This document shows positions 1 to 11,718 of a DNA stretch of 64,000 nt, one piece after another (the first letter of the stretch is position 1; the number at the start of each line of letters is the position of its first letter). A program made the translations under genes and the position numbers. The notes below the pieces were generated by a model that saw nothing but the letters and a program-made list of their open reading frames with translations, was not told the DNA's origin and made no database searches. The DNA comes from Rhizodiscina lignyota (taxonomy: Eukaryota; Ascomycota; Dothideomycetes; Aulographales; Rhizodiscinaceae), in the NCBI GenBank assembly GCA_010015805.1, contig ML978125.1:310001-374000 (forward strand), given 5' to 3'.

Positions 1-477
1 TTTCCAAATCATTCGGCAGGAAGGACTGGTTCAAGTTCGCCGACCTCGAGTGGATCAGCCAAGGCTTGACAGGCGCGGGAAGCTTATCTCGCCGTTTCGC
101 ATCGGAATGTCTGGGCCCTCCATATGTCATTAGGCCAGTGGAGCACTTATTTCAAATTCCTGCCCTGCGCCGGCCGGTGCTCCTTCCGACCCAAGATCCA
201 AGACGAGCTACGAGGCGAGGTAGCTAGGGAGGGCATTGTGTTGATCAACCCCGCATAGCAGCGCCGCTCCAACCTCCGGTGACGCGGATAATGTGTGTTT
301 GCAATGCCCTAAGTATAAGTGCAGCAGGTATAAGTACCGGAACGTTCCCAATTCAGGTTCTGAACATTTTCTGTTACGTTGTTAATCCACAACTCTCCAA
401 TTGAGCCATCCCACGACACTTAAGTGCAAAATATCTATTGTCCCAATCGTCTTGTCCAACTTCTCAATTCAACCAAA
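1..477. other. Intergenic, upstream of GFA gene
   Basis: I see no convincing reading frame here. The last 60 bases before the start codon at 478 are C/T- and A-rich, as in many filamentous-fungal 5' leaders, so the right end probably holds the promoter and 5' UTR of the GFA-type gene. No repeat or RNA gene was recognised. Confidence 0.5.
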
Positions 478-1052
478 ATGCCTTCCGGGTCCTGCTTCTG
501 CGGCGAGACAGGCGTCTCCTACACCGGTGATGTTGCTATGAAGGTTGGTGTAATCTGTTTCTAAAGAATCTCCAATTCTTCATCTCAATTTGCCCTCGCC
601 ACAACTGCTCGAATGTCAATGGGAAGGTCCTGACAACTAGATGTAGGCGCTCTGTCACTGCAACGATTGCAAGAAGATCACCGGTTCCGTGTTCTCTACC
701 AACATTGTTGTGCCAGGCGAGGGATTCGAAGTTAAGGGTAGCCCTAAATCGATCTCCAAGACCGCAGATACAGGGAACGAGATTACGAGCTACTTCTGCG
801 GCAACTGTCCGTTCCCATCTCTCCAACTGCAACCCGGAGCTTTGCTGATATTTCACCTTTGCACTAGGCGGTACAACTCTATATCGTGACGGCGCAAGTT
901 TCGGAACCATGAAAGTCATCAAGGCCGGTGTCATGGACGATGCGGATATCATAAACGGCACCGCAAAACCCGATGTTGAGTTGTATGCTCCATTGAGGAC
1001 CGCTTGGCAGCCAAAGCTGGATGGTTCGGCGGATAAGCAGAGCATGTCATAA
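478..1052 (+). CDS. GFA/CENP-V-type zinc protein (Mss4-like fold)
   Basis: Predicted 136-residue protein in three exons: 478-543, 647-806 and 868-1052. Intron 2 (807-867) splits a Cys codon and, once removed, restores the family motif FCGNCGTT. Three zinc-binding cysteine groups are visible: CFCGE at the N-terminus, CHCNDC at about residue 25, and CGNCG at about 75. This spacing is characteristic of the glutathione-dependent formaldehyde-activating enzyme (GFA) family. Founding members promote formaldehyde-glutathione adduct formation, but most fungal members have no tested substrate, so the function here is only a family assignment. A small soluble cytosolic protein is expected, since no signal peptide or membrane segment is seen. 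Intron 1 uses a GTTGGT donor, which is unusual but keeps the frame. The next gene, SFI1, lies tail-to-tail with it. Confidence 0.85.
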
Positions 1053-1606
1053 ACCTCGATTCTTCGCTGATCCAACAAATACTTGTGAGAGAGGTGATTG
1101 GAACGCGCGCAAATGTGGAGGACATATGTCACCATATTAAACACCAGCTTTTTGAAAAAGGAATATCAAATATCTAAGATTATGAATCTGCGGGATGTCG
1201 CACAGCTATATTTCAAATTGCGTTCCGCGCCCGCGATCCGCCTAATACGACGATTTCCAAAAAGAAAAGCACTACAATTCCAAAGATTGAGTTAACAGCT
1301 CGTTAATGGACATGGTAAATCAAATGGGTTCGCCGCATCACGGGTTCGCAAGTATTTTATATGCCTTTCTTATTTCCAGTTCTCCTTCAAATGGCCATTG
1401 CACGTATTCATACTAGCAGAGATTTCGGTATGGAGCTTCTTGTCCTCTGCACGACAGTATTACGTCTCGAATAACTCGTACTAAGAATAGAGACACACCA
1501 AATCCATTTTCATCATAAAGGTAGCCACGGCGCGGCCATCGTCAAAGCACCATGCCCAGATCGCCACAATCCAACACAACACGCAGTAAGCCAACAAACT
1601 CTGTCA
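1053..1606. other. Convergent intergenic spacer
   Basis: Spacer between the 3' ends of the GFA-type gene and SFI1. It is A/T-richer than its neighbours and should hold both 3' UTRs and polyadenylation sites. No gene or repeat was recognised. Confidence 0.5.
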
Positions 1607-4600
1607 CTACACACTCTCGCTCCCATCATCCTCAGGAATATCTTCGAACTCGACAATACGTGACCTCAGTCCTCCCCCACGTCCGGCGCTCACAGGAATA
1701 TTACTCGATCCGTCCTTCCGTCCATGTACAGGCGTCATACTTCCTTTCCCTCTGGACCCAGCTGTCCCACGAGCAGAGAACCCCTGAGCTCTGAGTTTCC
1801 GCTCAAAAGGGGTGACGCCGGGCGTGTCCGGGCCAGCCAGTCCTCCACCTGTAGCAGCAGGTGGCGCCGTGCGTGCCCCCACGCGTCCGAACATGCCAGA
1901 TGTATCGATCGTGGATTGTCCCGGCGTTCCAGGGCCAGTAACACCGCCCGCACTCAGCGCAAGAAGCCGTTCTCGAGCTTTACTTCTGGCAGTGTTGCGT
2001 CTGGAGGGAGTGCGGAGATATCCCGGGAGAGGAGTAGATGTAATCAAGCCCTCCGCATCTCCGAGATCAAAGTTACGCTGCAGGTCGCCGAGCTGGAGGG
2101 CGGACTCGTCGAAAGCGGTCCATTCTTCTGCGCGAGCCATGGAGGCGTCGCTTGGAATGTGCGTGTCATCGGCCCCACCAGTGCCTTCATAGTCAAGGGC
2201 CGTGAGATCGTTTCTGCCATCGAGTCCTGTAATGTTGCCGATACCACCACCTTGATAATCGTCTTCATCGCCGCCGAACTCTGCAGCACTTTCAGGATCA
2301 GTGCGCTGGAGTCGGGCAATGGCGGCTCGCTCGGCCCAGTACCGCATCATGCTTCTGAGATGGCTGTGCCAATGCTTATCTTTGAGTGCCAGGGCGTTTT
2401 GCGCGAGTCTCCGCACTTGGAAGAGTCGCCATCCCAGTTTCGTGAAGAGCTTCTGTGCAGTAATAGCGCTCATTTCTGCTTTGAAGTTCAGGGCTTTGGC
2501 ATCCAATTGTTCAAACCTTCCATGTGTGGCCACAAGTTTGGTGACCATCACTCTGAGGAGATGAGTTTGGCGGTACGAGACCGCTTGAGCAGACCACTGT
2601 GTGATTTGCTGGCTCTTCTGGCGCCAGTCCGCAAACGCCTTGATAGCAGCTCCCATCGTAATGTTCTCTGCTCTCTCGACCGCGTTTCTCTCCATAGCTC
2701 GGATGGTATCAGCTTTGGATCGCCATCGGCTGACCATCTCCCGGACAAGATTCATCTTGCAACGTCTTCGCACAGTAACATAAGCTTCTCGCCTGCGCTG
2801 CTTTTGGCTCTGCTCTGTCGCACCATGCCAAAGTTTGATGGTGTTGGTAGTCAGGATATAAAAGCGAGCGGCAGAGGCCTGCGATTCCATGGCCATGATA
2901 TCTTGTGTGCGACTATGCCAACGGTTGAATCGCTTAGGTATGGCATGCGAGCGGAATACGTCAATAGCCAACGCTTCGTCTTCTCGGTAAGCATCAAAAC
3001 GTCCCCGCCAGCGACTGAACGTGTCTCGAAGTATGATGTGCGTTTGTGCCTGCTGAAAATTCGAGACAGCTTGCTGTAACGCTGAAGCTCGCTCGCGGGT
3101 TCGAGTCGACCAATGTTCTGTCCATTTATGCAGCAACTTGTAATTCCGGACTCTTGCGAACATGGAAGCCTTGGATGCGATCGAGAGTCTGTATAGAGCT
3201 TCTATGGTGACTCGGTCATCGATGCGGCGGGAGAGCCACGAGCAGCGGAGTTGATCGTCCCATGAGGTGAGTGCATTACGAAGGAGACGAAGTCGATTAA
3301 CCTCTGCGGCTTGCTGAGATTGACGAGCCCTAAGATGCCATTTTCGAAGAGCAGAGAGTACGATCCGACTATCGACACCACCAGAGATTCGATGATAGGC
3401 TGGCGCAAGCTTTGCCTGGATCGAGAAAGTTGTTAGAGTGTTAGATAGGAGCTTTCGCCTTCGGAAAGCCTCTGCTGTATCCTCATCGCGGCGAACCACT
3501 TCCAATCGCTGCTGCCAGTGCTCCAGAATCCGCCTTTGTTCATCGTGCACTCTCATTTGCTCAACCAGGCCTTCTCTCTGCTTCATCTTCCAAACGATGT
3601 ACCTCCATCTGCGGAAGAAATTCCTTCTGATCCGATCTTCCGCAAAGTACCTTGCAGAATGCTCATGGAATTCCCAGAACCATTTCCGGTAGACGCGAGA
3701 CACTAGATTCTCCTCATAACACCCAATCGCCAGGTCGTCGTTTTTCAACACAGCAGCCGTTCGCCGCTTCCAGACACCAAAGAACTTATTCAGTCGTTGT
3801 CTTCGGACCTTGAGCTCATTTACAACTGTAACATCTCTCCAGGCATTGAAGAATTTGAATCGAAGCATGTGGCGCCTTGCTGTTGCAGTTCTTGCCACGC
3901 GCTCTCTCGCAGTGACTGCCCAGTGCTCAAAAGCCTTTTCCATTATATGCAAATTGTAGAGTCGCTGCACCCTTCTCTCTTCACGAGCATGTGCGCGTTC
4001 CACGGCCCTAGCCTCTTGCTTATCCCGAAAAGTAAAGTAGAGGCTTCCAAGAGCAGCCCGGAAAACTGACCTCCTGTCGAACGCTTCCGCCATGCGTGAC
4101 AACTTCTCGTGCTGATCCGATAGCGAGCGCGCTTGATCACGCCAGTGCCAGAACCATCGGCGTTGTAGCCGAATATTGCTATGATACTGGAAGGTGTCCA
4201 CATCGGCCAACATTTGCGTCTCTGATGGGTGGTATTGGATCTCTGGAGGAAGTGCCTTTCTGTCAATTGACGCTTGTGATGATCGTCGTGATCTCGAGGC
4301 ATTCCGCGAAGTTCTGCTGCGGTTGCTCGCAGATTCGGCTCTTCTGATAACCTGTATACTGCCCTGGCTAGAAATCGACGCACTTCGTGGCCTGCGTTGT
4401 GAGTGAAGATTATCGGACACTGATCTGTTGTTCACCCGGCCTCTAATCGGGAGCTGTTCCAAGAGGTGACGACGGTCTCCGATTGACCGTCTGCGCTCAC
4501 CTGAAGGATCGCTCGCTCGACTGGACGCGCGCCTGTGGCCAGTTGGTCGCTCAGGTCGCGGAGATGAATCGTCCAGATTCTCTCCCGTCTTCCACGCGCC

Positions 4601-5088
4601 GGCTTCGTAGATCGAATTGAACGACGTGCGCCGTGACTGCTGTCGGGATCCCCTAGAAGAGCTGATGCCCTCCGCTCTGCCTCCGTTCTGCGTTTCCTCC
4701 TCCTCCAGTGGACGCGTGATATCGTCGACTCCCTCATCATCCATATCGAAGTCGACCACGATACCCTGTGACGAAAGCAAGTTCTTGAACCTGCTCGCCA
4801 ACGTATCCGTGTCGGCGCGTCCGGCGACCATGCGCACGAGGAATCGAAAGTACTTTTGCCCGTCATCGTGTGATATGTTCTGCTCTGTGAGAACCGCATC
4901 GTAAGCGGCGAAGAGGCCGGGACCGAACGGCGGTCCTGGGGCCTTGTAGGCGCGTTGGATGATCTCGAAAAGGGTTTCGATATCTACTTTTTATTAGCGT
5001 CCGCTTTTCGAGCCGCTTCAAAGGCAACTTGATCGGTACCGTCATCGCTTAATTCGGGAAAGTCATCATCGATAGCTACATTGCTCAT
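1607..5088 (-). CDS. sfi1: Sfi1-like spindle pole body / centrin-binding protein
   Basis: Two exons: 5088-5040 and 4983-1607, with a 56-base intron ending GCTAAT...TAG; predicted 1141 residues. The start at 5088 was chosen because splicing joins an acidic N-terminus to a conserved stretch (FEIIQRAYKAPGPPFGPGLF) that lies outside the large open frame. From about residue 290 to 900 the protein has degenerate repeats of 30-35 residues with aromatic/Trp-Arg signatures (FWHWRDQ, AFEHWAV, FFNAWRD, FKRWR-like), the centrin-binding Sfi1 repeat. In yeast, Sfi1 forms a long helix decorated by centrin/Cdc31 on the half-bridge and is needed for spindle pole body duplication. The flanks are Ser/Arg-rich (N-terminal) and Gly/Thr/Pro-rich with TP and SP sites (C-terminal), typical of phosphorylated disordered tails. 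Several long frames on the opposite strand are shadows. Confidence 0.9.
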
Positions 5089-5738
5089 TTGAGGATGTTA
5101 TCGTCCGACCTCGCACGCTGCTCATCCGGTGCAAGCGCGAAGTCCGCATATGCAAAGGTGTAGACGTTATGCGACGCGTAATTGTGAAATCGTGGATCTC
5201 ATGAAGACATAAATACATTACTGCAAAGACACAAGCAATTGAAGCGAAAAGGGGAACGCGTTCGAGGTGGAAGAGCAACGCGCCGTCGATTGGTCGCGGA
5301 TACTGCTAAGAATGCGGGCGGTTGTGGTCGCGTAGACGCGGCCAAAACTCAGAAAGCGGTCACCGTAGTCCACCTCCGAGTAATGGCACGAGCTTAGCTG
5401 TCCCTAGCTTTCTGATTTCACGCCTGAAATGAGAGACGTAGAAATTCATGCAGGTGATTCTGCGAGTGAGTTGTCACCGTATTAAAGACATATTTACAGA
5501 GAAGTGTTCAATCCATTAAATAGTGCGCAGCTTCGCTCTGAGTTGAGTGGAGTCATTTTACACGGACAACGTCCATATGAACCTGCATTCAAAAGCCCCG
5601 ACTCCGAACGCTGTGCAATGAGATGGTGCAGACCATATCCCCATCATATGATATATATGTCCTTAGCGGCTGTTTATACAATTCCGTGAAATATGTAAGA
5701 TACCAGAACGTTATCTGGCCTTCAGCGCCACTGGCAGA
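5089..5738. other. Intergenic, upstream of sfi1
   Basis: Lies between the 5' end of sfi1 and the 3' end of COA3. It contains the sfi1 promoter and 5' UTR. I see no reading frame with splice or homology support and no repeat. Confidence 0.5.
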
Positions 5739-6163
5739 TCATTTCGTACTTGTGTTCGGCGTTTGGGTTGATTGTGCTGGTATTGGAGGCGGCTTGACAT
5801 CTTCGAATTCGTCTTGCGAGATGGCTTTTATTGTGTATGCATCTGGACGAGATGTTAGTAAAGCTTCATATGATCGAAATCCTCTTTGTCCATCGTCAAT
5901 GCAAGGTGGATCCCCCCAAATCATGATTGCACAACAGCGCAGAGGAAGCTTTCTGCTATAGAATGGGATCACTTACAGACACCAATGGCGAAGCTGAAGA
6001 TACAGACGCCGGTGATTATGTTCTTGACGAGGTAAGGTTGTCGCGCTCGAATGAGAGCTGGGCCTTGCCGATATTCTCTGTCGTAGTACGATGACCGAGG
6101 CCTGTGACGTGCGATTAGCTTCGCATAGCACTACCTGGCACTCTGGGCTACTTACAAAACCAT
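5739..6163 (-). CDS. COA3: Cytochrome c oxidase assembly factor Coa3
   Basis: A 78-residue protein in three exons that would be missed by ORF calling: 6163-6156 (8 nt), 6101-5977 and 5842-5739. Intron 1 has a GTAAGT donor; intron 2 has GTAAGT and a TACTAAC branch site before CAG. The protein has the Coa3 layout: a short N-terminus with SSYYDREYRQGPALIRARQP, one membrane segment at about residues 30-48, then an EFEDV motif and a Pro/Thr tail. Coa3 is an inner-mitochondrial-membrane protein that, with Cox14, binds newly made Cox1 and couples its translation to assembly. The length agrees with fungal orthologs. It is head-to-head with PTA1, with 354 bases between the start codons. Confidence 0.92.
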
Positions 6164-6517
6164 TTTGAGTGCTTCACGAGGGTTGAATCTGTATAATGCG
6201 GACATGAATTTCGCGAACGTGAGGCTCCTCGGGCCCATGCCGCCCGGGCTTGGCAAGCGCCATCAAACCTTGCCTTGAACAGAACCCGCGCCGAGGCCAC
6301 GCGCTTTGATCTTCCAACCGTACTTTCACGCACGACAACACAAAGCACCCTTTGCCAATTCCCCAAATCGCAGCTCTATTACGTCGCAGCACGGATGAGG
6401 CAGAGCATGGGGAAGCTAGATCCTGCAGCATTTCCCTATTCTACTTCAGAGATAGCTAGACCGTGATTCTTCGCGTGACGCAACGACTCTGACAAGCTTC
6501 AATCACACGACTCAACA
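6164..6517. promoter_or_regulatory. Shared divergent promoter, COA3 / PTA1
   Basis: This 354-base interval separates the start codons of COA3 (minus) and PTA1 (plus), so both promoters and 5' UTRs must lie here unless they overlap the genes. I see no strong TATA box. The region is moderately GC-rich, and its short open frames have no recognisable product. Confidence 0.45.
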
Positions 6518-9177
6518 ATGGCTGCTCCAGCCGTCCAGACACCAGCGACCGTCGATCCCCTCCAGCAGCTCATCACGGCGCGCGACATCGCCCTCAAAAA
6601 CCCTCCAGTCTACCTTCAGATCGTGCCCTCCATCCTCCCCATCATCGGTACTAGTGCCACACTCGACTTCCGCAGATGGGGTGCCGAATTCCTTGCGGAA
6701 ACGTTTGCAAGCCCGACGCTCGGAGCGGAGGACAAGGCAAAACTGGCCCTTAAAGCACTGCCGTTGCTGAAGGAATACCTGGAGGCGCCTCGAGAGGACG
6801 AGTGGGTGGTCAAGAGTACGGTTCAGTCAGCTGCGAGCTGCTACCCACTTATATTCAGATACATGTACGTGATAATACTCCATACCCTGCTAATACCCGT
6901 TTAGATTAGATTTGCTGGACCTAGTTTCGTGGTTGCCAGCCCATACACCTACAGCTGCGCTCTACCTACCTCTGCCCACGTATGCAAGTCTTAGTAGTAG
7001 TTGAATTTCTCATGTGTGTCCTCATTGCAGTATCGATCATGCCACCGATGGCGCAATATGGCAAACCATGGCCGCCATAAAATCAAACATTCTGCGGAGA
7101 ATGGACAGTGCTCCACCCGGGGTTCGAGTGTGCTGCATCAAATTTGTCCAGCGTGTCGTGCAGACGCAGACTCCTGGTCTGATTGCAGATCCACGGGTAC
7201 GACTATATCCAGCTGAAACCATCAAAGTTGCTTCATCATCTAATCATGACGTCCAGCGTCCTGATCAAAATGAAATCTCTCTTGCCTTAGTGCCTCGAGA
7301 CCATCCCCTGATCCCCCCTCCGAATCTCGAGGCCGAAGCATCTGGTCTTCTTGATCGCCTTCTTAGCATTCTCCAAGAAAATTCAAGGTTCGATGCTTCC
7401 GGTTCTCATGCATCATCACGTGTTCTAATTTTCATGAATAGCGATGCATTGCTCGTCACAGCCACTCTCAATTGCCTTGGGAGCCTTATCCGAACTCGAG
7501 CATCTATTGCCAATAAAATCATCACTACCGTTTTGAATTTCAACCCCTTGAAGCTCGCCAACGCTCCAATGACACCACGATCCCGCGTCATGATCAGATC
7601 AATGGAACGGACCACCAGGGCCTTGTTTATGAGTGTCGTCAAGAAGTACGTTTCCAGCAACCTCAGAACGCTGATACCCCTTACTAAACAGTTTCCAGAA
7701 ACCCCAACCATCCAATGGCCGGTCGCATACAACAATATCTCGAACGCCTCCATCAATCCCGCGCTGAAATATTCGACGAGACTAGCCGCAAAAGAGCTGC
7801 TCCCGCTGAGCCAACAGATGGCCTCGACAACGCCAAACGCCAAAGGCTTGGAGCCACGGAACCGGGCCAGTCACAATGGCCTCCTCCGCTACCACCTCCA
7901 CCTGTGACCATTCATCAGCTCTTTACTTTAACCACTGATGAGGGCGTCCGCAACTTTGACGTCCAAGTCATCCCTGTGGATCTCGTCATCAAGATACTTA
8001 CTGAACTGCTTAGAACCATTGACCAAAGTGCAATGGACAAGGCTATCAATGCCATCAGAGCGCGATATCTCACCTTGGCCTCCCCATCCGCCCACACAAG
8101 CCTCACTGTCCCGCCGGCTAGTCGCATGGCAATCGATGACGATGACGACGATGACGAGTATGAGCCTGACTACGCACCGACAGAAGATGCAGAGCAGATC
8201 AGCAACAGATTGGATCAAGACGCTTCTGCCATTGACGCTATGCCACCTGAGATGGCATTAGGACCGTTTAGGTTGCCGACACCGCCTCCACTTTCAGATC
8301 GCGAAACGGTGGAGTTGAGCAGAGGCACGATTAATCGGGTCTTCGGTATGATGAACGCGCTAGATGATCCAAACAACAAGAAAGCGCAGCAGAAGTCTGG
8401 GTTTAATCGGCTTGCGGCGCGTAACTATGACCGCGATGCGTGGATTACAGTCATCTCGCGCTTGGCAACACGTGCGGCTGCAGGGTTGGAAGAGAATGAT
8501 GATGGCATTAAAAAAGAAGAGGCGTCAAATGGTGCCGTGGTGCGTAAGAACAAGATGAACTTCCAGCTTGCGGACTCAATACGAGAGGCATTGAGTCTGT
8601 ACGTGGTGCAAGATTTTAGGAGACGCATTGATGTTGCCGTCTCTTGGCTGAATGAAGAATGGTACAGCGACCGCATTCAGCAGTTGGATTATCAAAACCA
8701 GCTGGCGAATCGCACGGACCATTCTACGGCTGATCAATCGAATGACGACATAAAAGAGCCGGTCAAGCATTATGAGAAGTGGTTGCTGAAGATGATGGAT
8801 GGATTTCTGCCGTATCTTGACGCGAAGGACAAAGTGCTCATTCGGTTCTTGAGTGAAGTTCCGGAGCTCACGCAAGGAGTGTTTGAGAGGGTGAAGAGGC
8901 TGGCCAAAGATCCGGAGAGAGTGCAACTGGCGGTTACCTCCCTTCACTACTTGATCATGCTGAAACCGCCTGCACGAGAGAAGGCCATTGACGCTGTGGA
9001 GGATCTTTGGAGGAACTGTACGTGTCTTAGCCTCTTTGATCTCTTCATGTATTTTTGGTGGCTGACAGATCTGCAGATTCAGATGCAAAGGGAGCGGCGG
9101 CGAAAGTCCTCACGAAATGGAGACCGCATATTCTGCAGGAGGAGCCAAATGGTGCTGCTATCAAGGCTGAAAGTTAA
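6518..9177 (+). CDS. PTA1: Symplekin/Pta1, cleavage and polyadenylation scaffold
   Basis: Six exons (6518-6864, 7031-7196, 7257-7387, 7442-7645, 7699-9017, 9083-9177) give 753 residues. All junctions keep the frame, and the last intron (9018-9082) uses the acceptor that gives an ending KWRPHILQEE. The N-terminal half carries the helical-repeat region of the symplekin/Pta1 family (YPLIFRY, WQTMAAIKSNILRRMD, APPGVRVCCIKFVQRVVQ). A basic, NLS-like stretch lies near residue 314 and an Asp-rich run near 430. Pta1/symplekin is the scaffold of the cleavage/polyadenylation factor. It bridges the polymerase, nuclease and phosphatase modules, and its N-terminus binds the Ssu72 CTD phosphatase. Intron 1 (6865-7030, 166 bases) is long for this genome, and a second internal exon cannot be fully excluded. 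Confidence 0.9.
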
Positions 9178-10245
9178 GAACCAAGCCAATGCCGAAGGCA
9201 AAGATAGAGGTGATGCATATTTCAGCTTCGGCGTGGTTGCATGGAGAGGAGTTTGGAACTGTTGGCGAGGCCATCTATGGATGGCTACATCATAATCGCG
9301 TATACCCATTATGCAGACAATACGGTTCGCCTTAGTGCTCGACATAGAGATGGGAGAGAGCTATTACCTGAGCAGAGTTGAATTAGTTCTGAATGCGCAC
9401 TTAGCATTCCCAAACGAATGCATATGGGACCCTCTGCTAGCGTGCAATGTATGGTTAACTAAGAGAATCGCAATCTGCGCAACTGAGGCGAGGCTTCGCT
9501 CTCAACCATGCTCAGATTCGTTTCCTTGAGGAGAGTTACACGATTGCCACAATGATAGCGGAGTCTTTCAGAAACATATATCTATAACAAGACTGTTCTC
9601 TTTTCGGTGATTGTTCTCTGATTCGCATCGATATCAAAGCACTGGATGATACTGCCGGTCACCTGTCTTCGTCTTGTGATATCCTTTGCTTTGATGTCGG
9701 CGCGCGAGATTGGTGGTAAATCGGACCTACCTCCGCTCCCATCGGCTGGCTGCTCCGATCCCACTTTCCATCCCTTTATTTCCGTCCCAACCTTCTACCA
9801 CCTCCTCCACTTCAACCAATCTCTCCGACCCAAGACGACGGCTACATACATGCAGACTTCACAGTTCTAGTTTGCTGAGCTACAAAGTGCATCATAGTCG
9901 ATTCGGAGTTTGCAACTTCGTCAGAGCACTTCCCACCTGTCTCCGGCCAGGCCCATCCATATGAATCTGGTTCAGATTTCGGAGATGGGGTTCGTAGAAA
10001 TACTTAAACAGCATGGATCTGAATCACAAACAGAGCACAGTGCTTCAGCAATTCAATTTAGCAAGAATTTGGCTCGTTTTGTTGATTCTTAACTGAAATC
10101 GACAACCTACTTTCTCAATGTCACTACGAACATTACACTTAAACAAGAGTCAGGCGTAACTATTCTCAAAATGCACCTAAATTTAGTCAGGTGTGTACTT
10201 CCTTTACTCTTTGTGATCTATGCTGATTCGTCTCGTCTCAGATTT
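9178..10245. other. Intergenic, about 1.1 kb
   Basis: No supported gene. Short open frames on both strands lack splice logic or recognisable motifs. The right end leads into the dienelactone hydrolase relic, and a possible first exon with an ATG near 10171 could not be joined in frame. Confidence 0.45.
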
Positions 10246-10940
10246 GCCGTGCAAAGCCCAGAATCGACACTGTGAAGGGATCATTCACGGGAATCAGTGG
10301 ATTGAAGACTTGCGCGTCGTTTTGTGTATATTCTGATCTAAGCTTCTGCCTCTAATGACATGATTAGACAAGGCTGTGGCATCCAGCGCAATGACTGTTA
10401 TAATTATCGTCTATGACGCATTCAGTTTCCGCCCCCACCTCTTTATTAAGTCTCACACGTGTCTCTCAGCTCACTGTTTTCAAGGTGTCGACATTCTCGC
10501 CAATTCCCACAACGTTCAAGTCTTCATGTCAGACTACTTCCACGGTGAAGCTCTCGGTCCGTCAATGTTCCCATCCGCCACCGCCGAAAAGCCAGCTGCC
10601 ATCAAAGCCTTCTCAGAAAACCCTACACATATCCCAACTACCATCAAAGCCACCTCCAGGGTCATGGAGAACCTCAAGGCATCATTCGGCAAATCGATCA
10701 CCGGGCTGTTCGCTGTGGGCTTCTGTTGGGTTGCCAAGATCGTGTATCTCAGTGAGAGAGACGGCACCCTGGTTTCGGTCATAGGCGCAGCACATCCTTC
10801 GTTTATTGCCCTGGAGGATGCGAAAGTTATTGGTGCGGCAATGTGCCGCTTGAAAGGATGAGGATATGGAGGTTGCGAAGAGGTTTGATGAGAACTTGAG
10901 AGTCGAAAATCATGTCCAAAATTCAGATCATTCCTTCACC
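10246..10940 (+). pseudogene. Decayed dienelactone hydrolase family gene
   Basis: Pieces of a fungal dienelactone hydrolase (alpha/beta hydrolase) appear in order: a GSFTGISGLKT segment (from about 10279), a predicted intron (about 10330-10366), VIIIVYDAF, QGVDILA, VFMSDYFHGE, the nucleophile elbow (VGFCWVAK), an AHPSF segment, then KDEDMEVAKRFDENLRV. The last piece is in a different frame: about one extra base near 10852-10855 sends the frame into a stop at 10859-10861. The nucleophile-elbow glycine after the Cys is Val, and the C-terminal His region is no longer alignable. A loop of about 14 residues before QGVD also looks abnormal. Intact relatives hydrolyse cyclic lactone or ester bonds. 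A frameshift plus lost catalytic context argues for a pseudogene. An assembly error could explain the frameshift but not the other changes. Confidence 0.65.
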
Positions 10941-11718
10941 GTCGTGCTCAGGTTTGACCTTCCATTCGCTCTGTGTGAATCACTTGAATCGTTTAATCCG
11001 CTCGCTGACTTGAACCAAAAACTGTATATCGTAGGTACCTTGCAGGGCTCACCGCAAATATTACCCGAGTGGCGGAAATGCGCGAAAGATCTTACATCTT
11101 ACATGTACCTACACACCGACCGCGTACATCCGCCTGGAGAACCCCGTGGAGCACGGCACGTGATTTTTCGCCTTTGTTCTCACCCCGAACGCCCCATAAG
11201 CATGGATTCGAATATTAACCCTCATCATATGGTCTCGATCATGTTTCACTGGCTTGGTTTTCAGCCCTACAGCTGATTCTCAGCTCAGCCGCAATTTAGC
11301 GAGACCAGCCTGGCCGGGTGACAGAAGTTGATATTCCCTTTCAAACTTCATTGTTTTAGCAACAATCTATCTCAACTGGCATGATCATCTCCCGCCTGGA
11401 TAGGCTAAGCTGAGCCTCCATTGACTCTGCTCGGAGAAAGCACTGGGAAAGCCTCGTCAACAGACTCACACATTTTCTTATTTGGGTGCTGAACTTCACC
11501 TGACCTTTCTTCGCTCGTACCTCTGACCGGTGACCTGACGCGGCGTTCATAATTATAGCTGTTGCACAACATGCGTGATTTTCAGCTCAGATTCTCAGAG
11601 AAGGCAACTTGGCAAGTACTTAAGCCTTTAGCTTCTTCAGCTACTTTCCTTTTTTTGGTCATATCTTCTTCTACTTGAACCTTGGCCAGCAAACAGCTCG
11701 AAATAATACACATCAGCC
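10941..11718. other. Intergenic, with promoter of the 11.7 kb gene
   Basis: No gene is recognised. Just upstream of the start at 11719 lies a C/T-rich stretch (about 11640-11690) typical of active filamentous-fungal promoters. Confidence 0.45.

Noticed and set aside
1724-3079. A 451-codon plus-strand frame opposite sfi1
   Set aside because: It is antisense to the Sfi1 repeats, has no recognisable domain, and is explained by the amino-acid bias of the real gene.
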